From NCBI GenBank assembly GCA_031262495.1, contig JAISHV010000064.1:1-33052 (forward strand): a stretch of DNA of 33,052 nt, read 5' to 3'. Source of the stretch: Ruminococcus sp. Its GTDB lineage: Bacteria > Bacillota > Clostridia > Oscillospirales > Ruminococcaceae. The translations under genes and the position numbers were made by a program. This document shows positions 14,611 to 22,199 of this stretch, piece by piece; the first letter of the stretch is position 1; each line of letters opens with the position of its first letter. Below the pieces are notes generated by a model. The model was given only the letters and a program-made list of their open reading frames with translations, was not told where the DNA came from and searched no databases.

Positions 14611-14945
14611 GAATGTTGGATGAACGTCAATATGTTTGTCTGTGAATGTCACGTTTGAATGTCATATGAATGTCGCATTTGAATGTCAATATGAATGTCG
14701 TGAATGTCCGTCTTCGATGTCTTGCAGGGGATGAGGGGCGAGGGGGCGGCTATTCGAGGGGGCAGGCGTGACGCCGCCCCCTCTCCCCTACACCCCCTGC
14801 ACCCCCTACCCCTCTCCCCCTTCGCAGCTTGCCAAGCTGCTTAATTTAGTCTTTCTCACCCATTTTGTATATTCACTTTAAGCGGCATACACGAAAAAAA
14901 TAAGACCGCCCGGTCTTCACTAAAAACCGAGCGGGCGTTGTTTAT
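14611..14945 (+). repeat. R1 dispersed element, copy 4
   Basis: This lies in the 574-bp gap between the helicase start and the end of spo0A. It holds a degenerate then six exact GAATGTC heptamers (14611-14708), TTCGATGTCTTGCAGGGG, and a 16-bp hairpin with arms at 14735-14750 and 14773-14788, one mismatch and a 22-nt loop. Next come C-rich tracts to 14820, a GCAGCTTG/CAAGCTGC palindrome near 14823-14840, the tail GTCTTTCTCACCC and TATATTCACTTTAAGC, and a GC-rich hairpin (about 14911-14939). It lies directly upstream of the helicase gene and could carry part of its promoter region. Confidence 0.9.
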
Positions 14946-14951
14946 TATCGT

Positions 14952-15028
14952 TTCATCTTCTACGCGGTGAGCATCTTTATATTCAATAATACTTTCATCG
15001 CGAATTGACTGCGGGTCGCCCGCCCGCG
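14952..15028 (-). repeat. B element, copy 4
   Basis: ATCTTCTACGCGGTGAGCAT, an AT-rich middle, ACTTTCATCGCGAATT and then a GCGGG/CCCGC palindrome: the family consensus in reverse orientation. Confidence 0.85.
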
Positions 15029-15030
15029 CA

Positions 15031-15064
15031 CCGAAAAAGCCGTAGTGTTATACGGCTTTTTCGG
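15031..15064. terminator. Bidirectional terminator downstream of spo0A
   Basis: CCGAAAAAGCCGTA (15031-15044), the loop GTGTTA and TACGGCTTTTTCGG (15051-15064) form a perfect 14-bp stem. The GC part is flanked by A5 and T5 runs, so it can act in both directions. It stands 65 bp after the spo0A stop. Confidence 0.9.
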
Positions 15065-15128
15065 CGGAAATGTATATGAAATGAGGATGGCGAGATTTGG
15101 TTTTTTTTGGGGCTTGCTTGTATGGTTA

Positions 15129-15977
15129 TTATGCGGAGACAGTGGCTCTTTCTGTTCTCTCAAAATCGTCGTGTTTTACGGTCATTCGGGGGGCGAAAGC
15201 AGATTCTTTTGAAGAATTGCCTATAAACTTAAAGCGTAAGCGGAGGTTGTCCGTGATTAAAGCAATAAATTCACTGTTTGTGGGTTTGCCTTTTGTAATA
15301 TTAATAGTATAGCCGAACAGGTTATTGAGAATATCTATATCGCCTCTGTCCCATGCTATTTCAATAGCATGGCGGATAGCGCGTTCTACCCTTGAGGAAG
15401 TGGTGTTGAATTGTTTTGCGATTGATGGGTAGAGTTTTTTTGTAATACTGTCAAGCATATCTACATCATCAAGGCTCAATATAATAGCATACCGCAGATA
15501 ATGATACCCCTTGATATGCGCGGGGATGCCTACTTGGTGGATAACGTCTGTGATAACCACTTCGCGGGGGACTTCATTATAGTGATATGTATATTCGTTT
15601 TCGGAGATACTCTGAACGCGTGTCATAATGCTTATTAACGCCTTGATATCAAATGGAATAAGCACAAGATATGCGTTCGGAAACTGCATAATCTGACGCT
15701 CAACACCGGCGTTTTTCTGCCCTGTTGTAACTAAGAAATAGGGCTTGCGCATATTGCTGTCGTTTACCCTTGTGATAAGCTCAACAGCATCAAAACTTGT
15801 GAGCATTGTCGAACATATAACGATATCGGGCTGAACCTCGGATATTTTTCGCATTACGTCAATGCCGTCCGCTTCACAGCGTGCCATTTCAAAACCTGCG
15901 TTACGGGCTTCTTCCGAAAACATTAAACCGCCGTCAAAACTGCCTGAAGTTACTAATACTTTTTTATCAGTCGTCAT
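15129..15977 (-). CDS. spo0A: Spo0A homologue with a degenerate receiver domain
   Basis: In spore formers, phosphorylated Spo0A is the master regulator that commits the cell to sporulation. The C-terminal DNA-binding domain (about 145-247) is strongly conserved: [29 protein letters not shown] and [19 protein letters not shown]. The N-terminal receiver (about 5-120) keeps the fold and Thr84, but the phosphorylation machinery is lost. The acidic pair is replaced by Ser11-Gly12, the phosphoacceptor Asp by Ser56 (PDIVICS instead of PDxxxxD), and the conserved Lys by Ile107 (VLIPFD instead of xLKPFD). A 25-30 residue tail extends past the normal C-terminus. AGGAGG nine bases before the ATG fixes the start. 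It is transcribed alone, divergent from ppk. It could be the only Spo0A or a paralogue. Confidence 0.92.
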   Translation of the reverse strand: MTTDKKVLVTSGSFDGGLMFSEEARNAGFEMARCEADGIDVMRKISEVQPDIVICSTMLTSFDAVELITRVNDSNMRKPYFLVTTGQKNAGVERQIMQFPNAYLVLIPFDIKALISIMTRVQSISENEYTYHYNEVPREVVITDVIHQVGIPAHIKGYHYLRYAIILSLDDVDMLDSITKKLYPSIAKQFNTTSSRVERAIRHAIEIAWDRGDIDILNNLFGYTINITKGKPTNSEFIALITDNLRLRFKFIGNSSKESAFAPRMTVKHDDFERTERATVSA

Positions 15978-16001
15978 CTTTTACGACCTCCTATATTTTT
16001 G

Positions 16002-16055
16002 ATAAGGACATACTCTTCGTATTTTTTTACGAAATTCTACTGTTCCGTTCCTTAT
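16002..16055 (-). promoter_or_regulatory. Structured 5' leader of spo0A
   Basis: On the minus strand the predicted transcript begins at about 16055 with ATAAGGA, which pairs perfectly with TCCTTAT (16008-16002). Inside it, TTCGTA (16033-16028) pairs with TACGAA (16021-16016) around an A-rich loop. The fold spans from the start of transcription to ten bases before the AGGAGG site. Regulatory function is inferred. Confidence 0.45.
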
Positions 16056-16061
16056 AGTCGT

Positions 16062-16094
16062 ATTATATCATAAAATTTTTGCAAAATTTGTCGA
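16062..16094 (-). promoter_or_regulatory. spo0A promoter: extended -10 with a 0A-box at -35
   Basis: On the minus strand TG-A-TATAAT (16070-16062) is an extended -10. The only -35-like hexamer, TCGACA (16094-16089), is 21 nt away, too far for normal sigma-A use. That hexamer lies inside the 0A-box-like site at 16089-16095. Long spacing with a 0A box at -35 is the known design of Spo0A-activated sigma-A promoters such as spoIIG and spoIIE. Confidence 0.7.
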
Positions 16095-16095
16095 A
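16089..16095 (+). promoter_or_regulatory. Candidate 0A box (TGTCGAA)
   Basis: An exact match to the Spo0A recognition core TGNCGAA, centred about 37 bp before the predicted spo0A start. A one-mismatch site (TGTCGAT on the minus strand, 16474-16468) lies on the ppk side. The rest of the 617-bp gap (15978-16594) is AT-rich, with no gene or RNA I can recognise. Confidence 0.6.
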
Positions 16096-16422
16096 TTATG
16101 GTAGCTATAAAAATATTTTTACATTTTTTAACTTTTTGAGTTGAAATTACCTTTAAGTATTTAGTCTGGATTTAAGTAATAATTTTATGTCGGAAATAAA
16201 AATTTTTTCAGTTAAAAAATTTGCAAAATATATTACTAAATATAAAAATTTTAAAAACACACTTCAAACAAGAATATTATACACTATTTTAATATAAAAG
16301 AAAATACCCAAAATGCACGTTTTTTTCAGTTCAAACACGCAATTTCGCAAATTAACATTTTATTAATATATTAGAATACAAATATTAATATTTCTGCATC
16401 CGATTTGATGATAGAAAAAAAC

Positions 16423-16451
16423 TTGACAAACGCTGAATTTTGAGGTATAAT
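16423..16451 (+). promoter_or_regulatory. Sigma-A promoter of ppk
   Basis: TTGACA (16423-16428), a 17-nt spacer and TATAAT (16446-16451) are a perfect consensus. The start would be near 16458, giving an unusually long leader of about 137 nt before the ppk ATG. Confidence 0.92.
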
Positions 16452-16594
16452 TAAAGTTGATTTATTATCGACATTTAAAGAATTAGCAGATTTTGATATT
16501 TGCTATACATAAATATTGAAAAATCTTGATTAACTTTTTAAGCAGAAACTTATCTGAAAAACTCCTATAAATTGAAATTAGATAATGCGAAAAT

Positions 16595-18721
16595 ATGAAA
16601 AATTTTTATGATAACCGTGAGCTTTCGTGGCTCAAATTTAATGAACGCGTTTTAGACGAGGCCCGTGACCCGAATGTACCTTTGGGCGAACGGCTTAATT
16701 TCGCCGCTATATTTCAGTCAAACCTTGACGAATTCTTTATGATTCGCGTCGGGTCGCTTTGTGACTGCGTTTTGGTCGGTGATGCTGCCCCCGATAACAA
16801 GACCGGTTTCTCCGCCGAAACTCAGCTTGAGCTTATCTATAAACGCTGTCAGGATTTGGGGCTGATGCGCGATGCGGCTTATTTCTCAATCGCCGAGGAA
16901 CTTGAAAATAAATATGACATTGAACAAGTGGATTTCCGTGCCTTGTCCAAAAAGGAAGAGGAATTTACACGCGAATACTTTAAAAAAGAGATTATGCCGC
17001 TTCTCAATCCGCAGGTTACGGACAAACGGTATCCGTTCCCGTTTTTACAGAATAAAGCTATCTATGCCGTATGTCAGCTTGAAACAAAAAGCGGAACGTG
17101 CCTCGGTATAGTCGCCGCAAGCGGGAATTTCAACAGGGTTTTGTCGCTCCCCTATGAAAAAAAGATGCGCTATATGTTAGCGGAGGAGCTTATTCTCCAC
17201 TATATGCCCATTATTTTCAGCAATTATAAAATCCTCTCAAAATCCCTGTTACGCGTTACGCGCAATGCGGATATAAATCTTGAAGAGGGTATGTACGACC
17301 ATGATATTGACTACCGTGATATTATGGCTACTCTGCTCAAAGAACGGCGTATTCTTCGTCCTATCCGAATGGAACTCTCCCGCAATCTCTCCGATGCGGC
17401 TGTAGATTACCTTAAAAAACGCCTGACACTCACCTCAAACGGACAGATTTTTCACCTCAATTCGCCTCTTGACCTCTCGTTCATTTATGATATAAAAACT
17501 AAAATTGAAGATAAATACGTAGACCTTTACTATGAGCATTATACACCGCAAAAATCTGCGATGATTGAACCGAAAAAGCCCATTATTGAACAGATTTTAG
17601 CGCATGATGTACTGCTTTCTTATCCGTATGAATCCATCAAGCCGTTTTTATCGTTGCTTCAAGAAGCCTCGGAAGACTCGGAAGTTGTATCGCTGAAAAT
17701 TACGCTGTATAGGGTTGCGCGCCAGTCTAAGGTTGTAGAAGCCCTCATTAACGCCGCCGAAAACGGTAAGGATGTCTTTGTTTTAGTTGAACTGCGGGCG
17801 CGGTTTGACGAGGAAAACAATATCGGTTGGAGTAAGGCACTCGAAAAAGCCGGTTGTACGGTAATGTACGGTCCGGATTCAATCAAGGTACACTCAAAGC
17901 TTTTATTGATTACCAAAAAGACCGCCGACGGAGTGAAACATATTACCCAAATAGGGACGGGGAATTACAACGAAAAGACCTCTGCTTTGTATACAGACTT
18001 ATCGCTTATGACCGCGAATGAAGAAATAGGCGTTGATGCTTCGTATATCTTCAATTGCCTTGCGACAGGGCTGCTGCCCGGGCAGACACAGTTTCTGCTT
18101 GCTTCGCCGCTTAATCTTCAAAGCCGTATTATAGATAAAATTGATGCTCAAATTGCCGCTTCAAAAGCGGGTAATACAGGATTTATCGGGCTTAAACTGA
18201 ATTCACTGACGGATAAATTGCTCATTGATAAACTGATTGAAGCCTCAAAAGCGGGCGTAAAGATTGATATGGCGGTGCGCGGGATATGCTGTTTAGTCGC
18301 GGGAGTAGCAGGTTATACCGAAAACATTCGCGTAATAAGTATTGTAGGGCGTTTCCTTGAACACTCGCGCATATATATTTTCGGCACGGGCGATGACTGT
18401 CAGATTTATATTTCATCAGCCGATTTTATGACCCGAAACACCTTGCGGCGTATTGAGGTTGCCGCACCTGTACTGGACACAAATATTAAAAAGCGCATAA
18501 AACGCGGTTTTTCATTAATGTTTTCCGATAATGTTAAAGCGCGTATGATGCGTTCTGACGGGATATATTACCACCGCCCGCAAACGCCGGGTGAACAGAC
18601 GTTCAGTTTTCAGGATTACCAGATGGAGAAGGCTATGAACGCTGAAAAATTGAGCGTCAAAGTTTCGCCTGTTGTTAAAGTTAAACCGGTTAAAGTTAAG
18701 GTAAAACCTAAAAAAGCTTAA
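16595..18721 (+). CDS. ppk: Polyphosphate kinase 1
   Basis: It reversibly transfers the gamma-phosphate of ATP to a growing inorganic polyphosphate chain. The four-domain Ppk1 fold is evident: an N-terminal domain with NRELSWLKFNERVL and NLDEFFMIRVG, a head domain, then two PLD-like C-terminal domains. The autophosphorylated histidine is His433 in KVHSKLLLI and the second catalytic histidine is His590 in LEHSRIYIFG. The length (708 aa) is normal, and the C-terminus ends in a Lys/Val-rich tail (VKVKPVKVKVKPKK) of low complexity. The ATG has only an A-rich leader. It is divergent from spo0A, and a long transcribed leader precedes it. PhoH follows 47 bp downstream. Confidence 0.96.
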   Translation: MKNFYDNRELSWLKFNERVLDEARDPNVPLGERLNFAAIFQSNLDEFFMIRVGSLCDCVLVGDAAPDNKTGFSAETQLELIYKRCQDLGLMRDAAYFSIAEELENKYDIEQVDFRALSKKEEEFTREYFKKEIMPLLNPQVTDKRYPFPFLQNKAIYAVCQLETKSGTCLGIVAASGNFNRVLSLPYEKKMRYMLAEELILHYMPIIFSNYKILSKSLLRVTRNADINLEEGMYDHDIDYRDIMATLLKERRILRPIRMELSRNLSDAAVDYLKKRLTLTSNGQIFHLNSPLDLSFIYDIKTKIEDKYVDLYYEHYTPQKSAMIEPKKPIIEQILAHDVLLSYPYESIKPFLSLLQEASEDSEVVSLKITLYRVARQSKVVEALINAAENGKDVFVLVELRARFDEENNIGWSKALEKAGCTVMYGPDSIKVHSKLLLITKKTADGVKHITQIGTGNYNEKTSALYTDLSLMTANEEIGVDASYIFNCLATGLLPGQTQFLLASPLNLQSRIIDKIDAQIAASKAGNTGFIGLKLNSLTDKLLIDKLIEASKAGVKIDMAVRGICCLVAGVAGYTENIRVISIVGRFLEHSRIYIFGTGDDCQIYISSADFMTRNTLRRIEVAAPVLDTNIKKRIKRGFSLMFSDNVKARMMRSDGIYYHRPQTPGEQTFSFQDYQMEKAMNAEKLSVKVSPVVKVKPVKVKVKPKKA

Positions 18722-18768
18722 AAATAAAACTGTCTAATTTTTGAAATCCAAAAAAAGTAAATTAAAAT

Positions 18769-19725
18769 ATGATTTTAGAACAAATCCTGCCTGTTGAGAA
18801 TTCAGAACATTTGATAACGCTGTTCGGGGCATATGATGAGAACCTAAACAGTCTCCAGCGTATGTATAATGTGGTAATTCTCTCAAGGGGCAATGATATA
18901 CGCATAAGCGGCGAAGAAACGAACGTGCGCAATGCTTTAGAAGCCGTCAGAGCTTTAATTACCGTGATAAAAGGCGGCGAAACCATCGGGGAACAGACCC
19001 TCCGCTATATTTATGCGATGGTTATGGAGGGCGAAGCCGACAAGATAACAGAACTCGGAGGCGGAGGCATTTGTATTACCGCCGCCGGTAAGATAATACG
19101 CCCTAAGACCCTCGGACAAAAACGTTATATCGAAGCGATAAATATTTCTTCAATTACACTGGGGATAGGTCCTGCCGGCACAGGAAAAACATACTTAGCG
19201 GTAGCTTCTGCCGTGAAAGCGTTTAAAAATCACGATGTATCAAGGATAATTCTCACGCGCCCAGCCGTTGAAGCCGGTGAAAAGTTGGGATTTTTGCCCG
19301 GCGATATGCAGAATAAAGTTGACCCTTACTTAAGACCTTTGTATGATGCTTTATATGATATGTTCGGGGCGGAAACGTTCGCAAAACACATGGAAAAGCA
19401 GACGATTGAGGTAGCTCCGCTTGCCTTTATGCGCGGGCGGACTTTGGATGATTCATTCATAATCTTAGATGAAGCGCAAAACACCACACGCGAACAGATG
19501 AAGATGTTCCTTACACGTCTCGGCAATAACTCAAAAATGGTAGTTACAGGTGATATTACGCAAATGGATCTGCCTGACGTAAAACGATGCGGCTTAACAG
19601 ATGCAATGCGCATTTTGCGCGGAATAGCGGGAATAAATATCCAAAAGCTCACCGAAAAGGATGTCGTCAGACATAAACTTGTTCAGGATATTATTAAGGC
19701 TTACGAATCACATAATAGAAGCTAA
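18769..19725 (+). CDS. phoH: PhoH-family ATPase
   Basis: This is a cytoplasmic RecA-like ATPase of the PhoH/YbeZ family that is nearly always encoded next to YbeY and is thought to act with it in RNA or ribosome quality control. An N-terminal KH-like region (about 1-100) precedes the ATPase core: Walker A GPAGTGKT (134-141), a LTRPAVEAGEKLGFLPGD segment, Walker B IILDEAQN (231-238) and the VVTGDITQMDLP motif. The length of 318 residues is typical. The start lacks a Shine-Dalgarno sequence. YbeY begins 26 bp after its stop. Confidence 0.93.
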   Translation: MILEQILPVENSEHLITLFGAYDENLNSLQRMYNVVILSRGNDIRISGEETNVRNALEAVRALITVIKGGETIGEQTLRYIYAMVMEGEADKITELGGGGICITAAGKIIRPKTLGQKRYIEAINISSITLGIGPAGTGKTYLAVASAVKAFKNHDVSRIILTRPAVEAGEKLGFLPGDMQNKVDPYLRPLYDALYDMFGAETFAKHMEKQTIEVAPLAFMRGRTLDDSFIILDEAQNTTREQMKMFLTRLGNNSKMVVTGDITQMDLPDVKRCGLTDAMRILRGIAGINIQKLTEKDVVRHKLVQDIIKAYESHNRS

Positions 19726-19751
19726 AATACAGAATTAGGGATATACAATTA

Positions 19752-20252
19752 ATGATAAAAATAAGAAACATCCACCCTGTAACTGCCATAAAAGGCGAAC
19801 TCCGCTTTATTATTCGCATTTCAGCACTGGAGACACTGAAATACTGCAGGAAAAATCCCGATGATTTTTCGCTTGATATTCTGCTTACCGATGAATTTAT
19901 TATGCGGAAAGTCAATAATGCCTATCGCGGAAAAACCCGCTCTACCGATGTACTTACATTCCCCCTCGGCGAAAACGGCAAATGGACTGCCGACCCCGAA
20001 ACAAATACTTTCATGCTAGGAGATACGCTCATAAGCCTTGATGATGCCATTAATCAGGCAATTAGCTACGGTCACACTTTAGAACGTGAAATAGCATTTT
20101 TGACTGTCCACTCCTTGCTTCATCATTTAGGGTTCGACCATGAAACGTCTTTAGAAGATGAAAAACGGATGTTCGCAATTCAGGATGATGTTTTAAAAAG
20201 CGTTGCTCACAGGCTCAAAGCCCCGACAGTCAGAGACGGAGAAACAACATGA
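19752..20252 (+). CDS. ybeY: Endoribonuclease YbeY
   Basis: This is a metal-dependent endoribonuclease involved in 16S rRNA 3'-end maturation and ribosome quality control. The zinc-binding signature HSLLHHLGFDH (His120, His124, His130) is intact, as is the STDVLTFP motif (about 64-71). The length of 166 aa is normal. The last four bases overlap the start of era (ATGA), which implies translational coupling. In many Firmicutes dgkA and cdd stand between these two genes; here they are absent. Confidence 0.95.
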   Translation: MIKIRNIHPVTAIKGELRFIIRISALETLKYCRKNPDDFSLDILLTDEFIMRKVNNAYRGKTRSTDVLTFPLGENGKWTADPETNTFMLGDTLISLDDAINQAISYGHTLEREIAFLTVHSLLHHLGFDHETSLEDEKRMFAIQDDVLKSVAHRLKAPTVRDGETT

Positions 20253-21154
20253 CCGAAAAAAGTTTATTTATTACGATAACAGGACTTACAAACGCCGGTA
20301 AATCCTCACTACTGAATACCTTAACAGGCGAAAAAATCGCCGCTGTTACCCCGAAACCGCAAACTACACGCACGCGCATAACGGGCATACGCACTGAAAA
20401 CTATGACAACGAATCCATACAATACGTATTTTATGATACACCCGGGGTTCAGCCGAAACCGCAGAACAAACTCGGCGAACAGATGAATAAAACCGTAAAA
20501 GATGCCGAAAACGGCGTTGATATTATTATTTTCGTCTGTGATTTATCGAAAAAGTCCACCGATTCTGAAACCAATCTGCTGAGGTCCTTAAACCCCGCGA
20601 AAACTATTCTGCTTCTGAATAAAACCGATACCGTCAAAGACAAAGGCGAAATCGCCGACAGAATAGCTCTGCTTACCGCCGGGAAAAATTTTTACAGTGT
20701 TATCCCAGTGAGTGTCCGCCGCAATGACGGTATGGATATCCTTAAAAACACCTTGAAAAAAGCGGCAAAACCATCTGTTCACTTTTTCCCCGATGATAAA
20801 TTTACAGTTGAGGCAGAGGAAAGCCTTGCCGCTGAGATGATACGCGAAAACATCCTTATCAGTCTTTCGGAAGAAATCCCGCACGGTACGGCTGTGGCAA
20901 TTGAAAAATTCGCCGAACGCACCGCCGCTTCGGGCGATGATATCTTGGATGTTGAAGCGTTAATCTATTGCGAAAAAGAGTCTCACAAGGGCATTATTAT
21001 CGGCAAGAAAGGCATAATGCTCAAAAAAATCGGTGAAATGTCGCGGACTTCACTTGAAAATTTTTTCCGCATAAAAGTTAATCTCAAACTATGGGTAAAA
21101 GTCCGCGAAGACTGGCGCAACCGTGAGGTTTTCGTCAACAAGTTTACGCTTTAA
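20249..21154 (+). CDS. era: GTPase Era
   Basis: This is a ribosome-assembly GTPase that binds the 3' end of 16S rRNA. G domain: G1 GLTNAGKSS (12-20, a variant of GRPNVGKST), G2 TTRTRITG, G3 DTPG (63-66) and G4 NKTD. The C-terminal KH domain (about 205-290) contains the GKKGxxLKKIG core. The length of 301 aa is standard. GGAG precedes the ATG, inside the end of ybeY. The ybeY-era pairing fits their joint role in 30S maturation. Confidence 0.96.
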   Translation: MTEKSLFITITGLTNAGKSSLLNTLTGEKIAAVTPKPQTTRTRITGIRTENYDNESIQYVFYDTPGVQPKPQNKLGEQMNKTVKDAENGVDIIIFVCDLSKKSTDSETNLLRSLNPAKTILLLNKTDTVKDKGEIADRIALLTAGKNFYSVIPVSVRRNDGMDILKNTLKKAAKPSVHFFPDDKFTVEAEESLAAEMIRENILISLSEEIPHGTAVAIEKFAERTAASGDDILDVEALIYCEKESHKGIIIGKKGIMLKKIGEMSRTSLENFFRIKVNLKLWVKVREDWRNREVFVNKFTL

Positions 21155-21254
21155 CGTAATGCAAGGTAAAAACTCCCGTTTATAATCTTCGGTAAAACGG
21201 TAAAATTATATATAAGCAAACCCTAAAATAATTTATCGCCCGGAGGTTAACCTT

Positions 21255-21410
21255 ATGACTGATAATTTCAGCGAACAAAAGTGGAATCAATTCGAGGCTA
21301 CCGGTAAGATATCCGACTATCTCGAATTTAAGGGAGTAAAGAATTTTTCAGATAAAACCTGTTCCGAGTCGGGCACAAAAACCCCGATCGGTGTAGGCAA
21401 AATAATATAA
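21255..21410 (+). CDS. yqzL: YqzL-family small protein
   Basis: This is a 51-residue protein that a minimum-length gene call would miss. The ATG has a strong GGAGG site. The sequence has the YqzL pattern W-x2-F-x2-T-G-x-I-x2-Y-L-x-F-K at residues 10-26. In Bacillus subtilis yqzL lies between era and recO, exactly the position here, which supports the assignment. The function is unknown. recO starts 6 bp after its stop, has no ribosome binding site of its own, and is probably coupled to it. The 100 bp before it (21155-21254) are AT-rich, with a weak CCGTTT/AAACGG inverted repeat and no convincing promoter. Confidence 0.8.
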   Translation: MTDNFSEQKWNQFEATGKISDYLEFKGVKNFSDKTCSESGTKTPIGVGKII

Positions 21411-21416
21411 AAAACT

Positions 21417-22190
21417 ATGATAAATTTCAGCGGGGTTGTTATCGGGATAAATGAATTAGATGAAAAAGGGCGGTTCCTTAAAATCCTTACAGAAAAGCGC
21501 GGCGTTTTAGAAATCTTCTCACGCGGCGCAAAAAAGCCCACTTCAAAAAACAACCCCTCTACCGAGTTGTTTGCTTACGCTGAATTTTGCGTAAACGACC
21601 AAAGCGGCAGACTCTACTTAGACAGTTCAAAGCCTCTCCATATCTTTGAGTATTTGCGTACGGATTTAAAGGCGTTATCGCTTGCGGTTTACTGCGCTGA
21701 AATACTGCTGTTTTGCTCTGAAACGCATTGCGACGACAAGTGTTCTTCAAACCCCGAAATTTTGCATTTAATGCTGCGAACACTTCACTACATAGATTCG
21801 GGGAAACGCTCGCTCCCGCTCTGTAAATCCGTATTTGAACTGCGGCTCTGTTCATTAATCGGGTTTATGCCCGCTTTAATCGGCTGTCGTGAATGTTTAA
21901 AATATGACGGCGATAACAATGAGATGTATTTTTTAGCTAAATCGGGTATTTTAATGTGTGAGCAGTGTTTTGATGAAAATTTCACCGAGACTGACACGGA
22001 TTTCATTCTCTCGCCCGCTTTGCTTCATACAATAAGGCATATCTGTTTATCTGACAATGAAAAATACTTCGCATTTAAGATTTCAGAGAAAATCCAAAAC
22101 GAACTCAGCTTAATCAGTGAAACCTATTTATTTTTGCATATGAATTTATATAAAAATTTCAAGCCGCTGTTATATTACAACAGTTTATAA
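21417..22190 (+). CDS. recO: DNA repair protein RecO
   Basis: This is the recombination mediator that works with RecR to load RecA on SSB-coated single-stranded DNA and to anneal strands. The N-terminal OB fold is recognisable (GVVIGINELDEKGRFLKILTEKRG at the start). A C-terminal helical domain carries a zinc site of four cysteines, Cys157/Cys160 and Cys181/Cys184. The length of 257 aa is typical. No Shine-Dalgarno sequence is present; the start lies 6 bp after yqzL. mutS2 follows 9 bp after the stop. Confidence 0.93.
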   Translation: MINFSGVVIGINELDEKGRFLKILTEKRGVLEIFSRGAKKPTSKNNPSTELFAYAEFCVNDQSGRLYLDSSKPLHIFEYLRTDLKALSLAVYCAEILLFCSETHCDDKCSSNPEILHLMLRTLHYIDSGKRSLPLCKSVFELRLCSLIGFMPALIGCRECLKYDGDNNEMYFLAKSGILMCEQCFDENFTETDTDFILSPALLHTIRHICLSDNEKYFAFKISEKIQNELSLISETYLFLHMNLYKNFKPLLYYNSL

Positions 22191-22199
22191 TTTAAAGAA

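Noticed and set aside
14905-14945. A strong terminator at the tail of R1 copy 4
   Set aside because: The CGCCCG/CGGGCG stem is short with unpaired bases, and the T run is weak (TTGTTTATTA). I keep it only as part of the repeat.
15978-16594. A small RNA or tRNA gene in the spo0A-ppk gap
   Set aside because: No cloverleaf, no conserved stem of RNA-gene length and no terminator is visible. The gap is explained in part by two promoters and a 0A-box-like site; the rest is AT-rich without signal.
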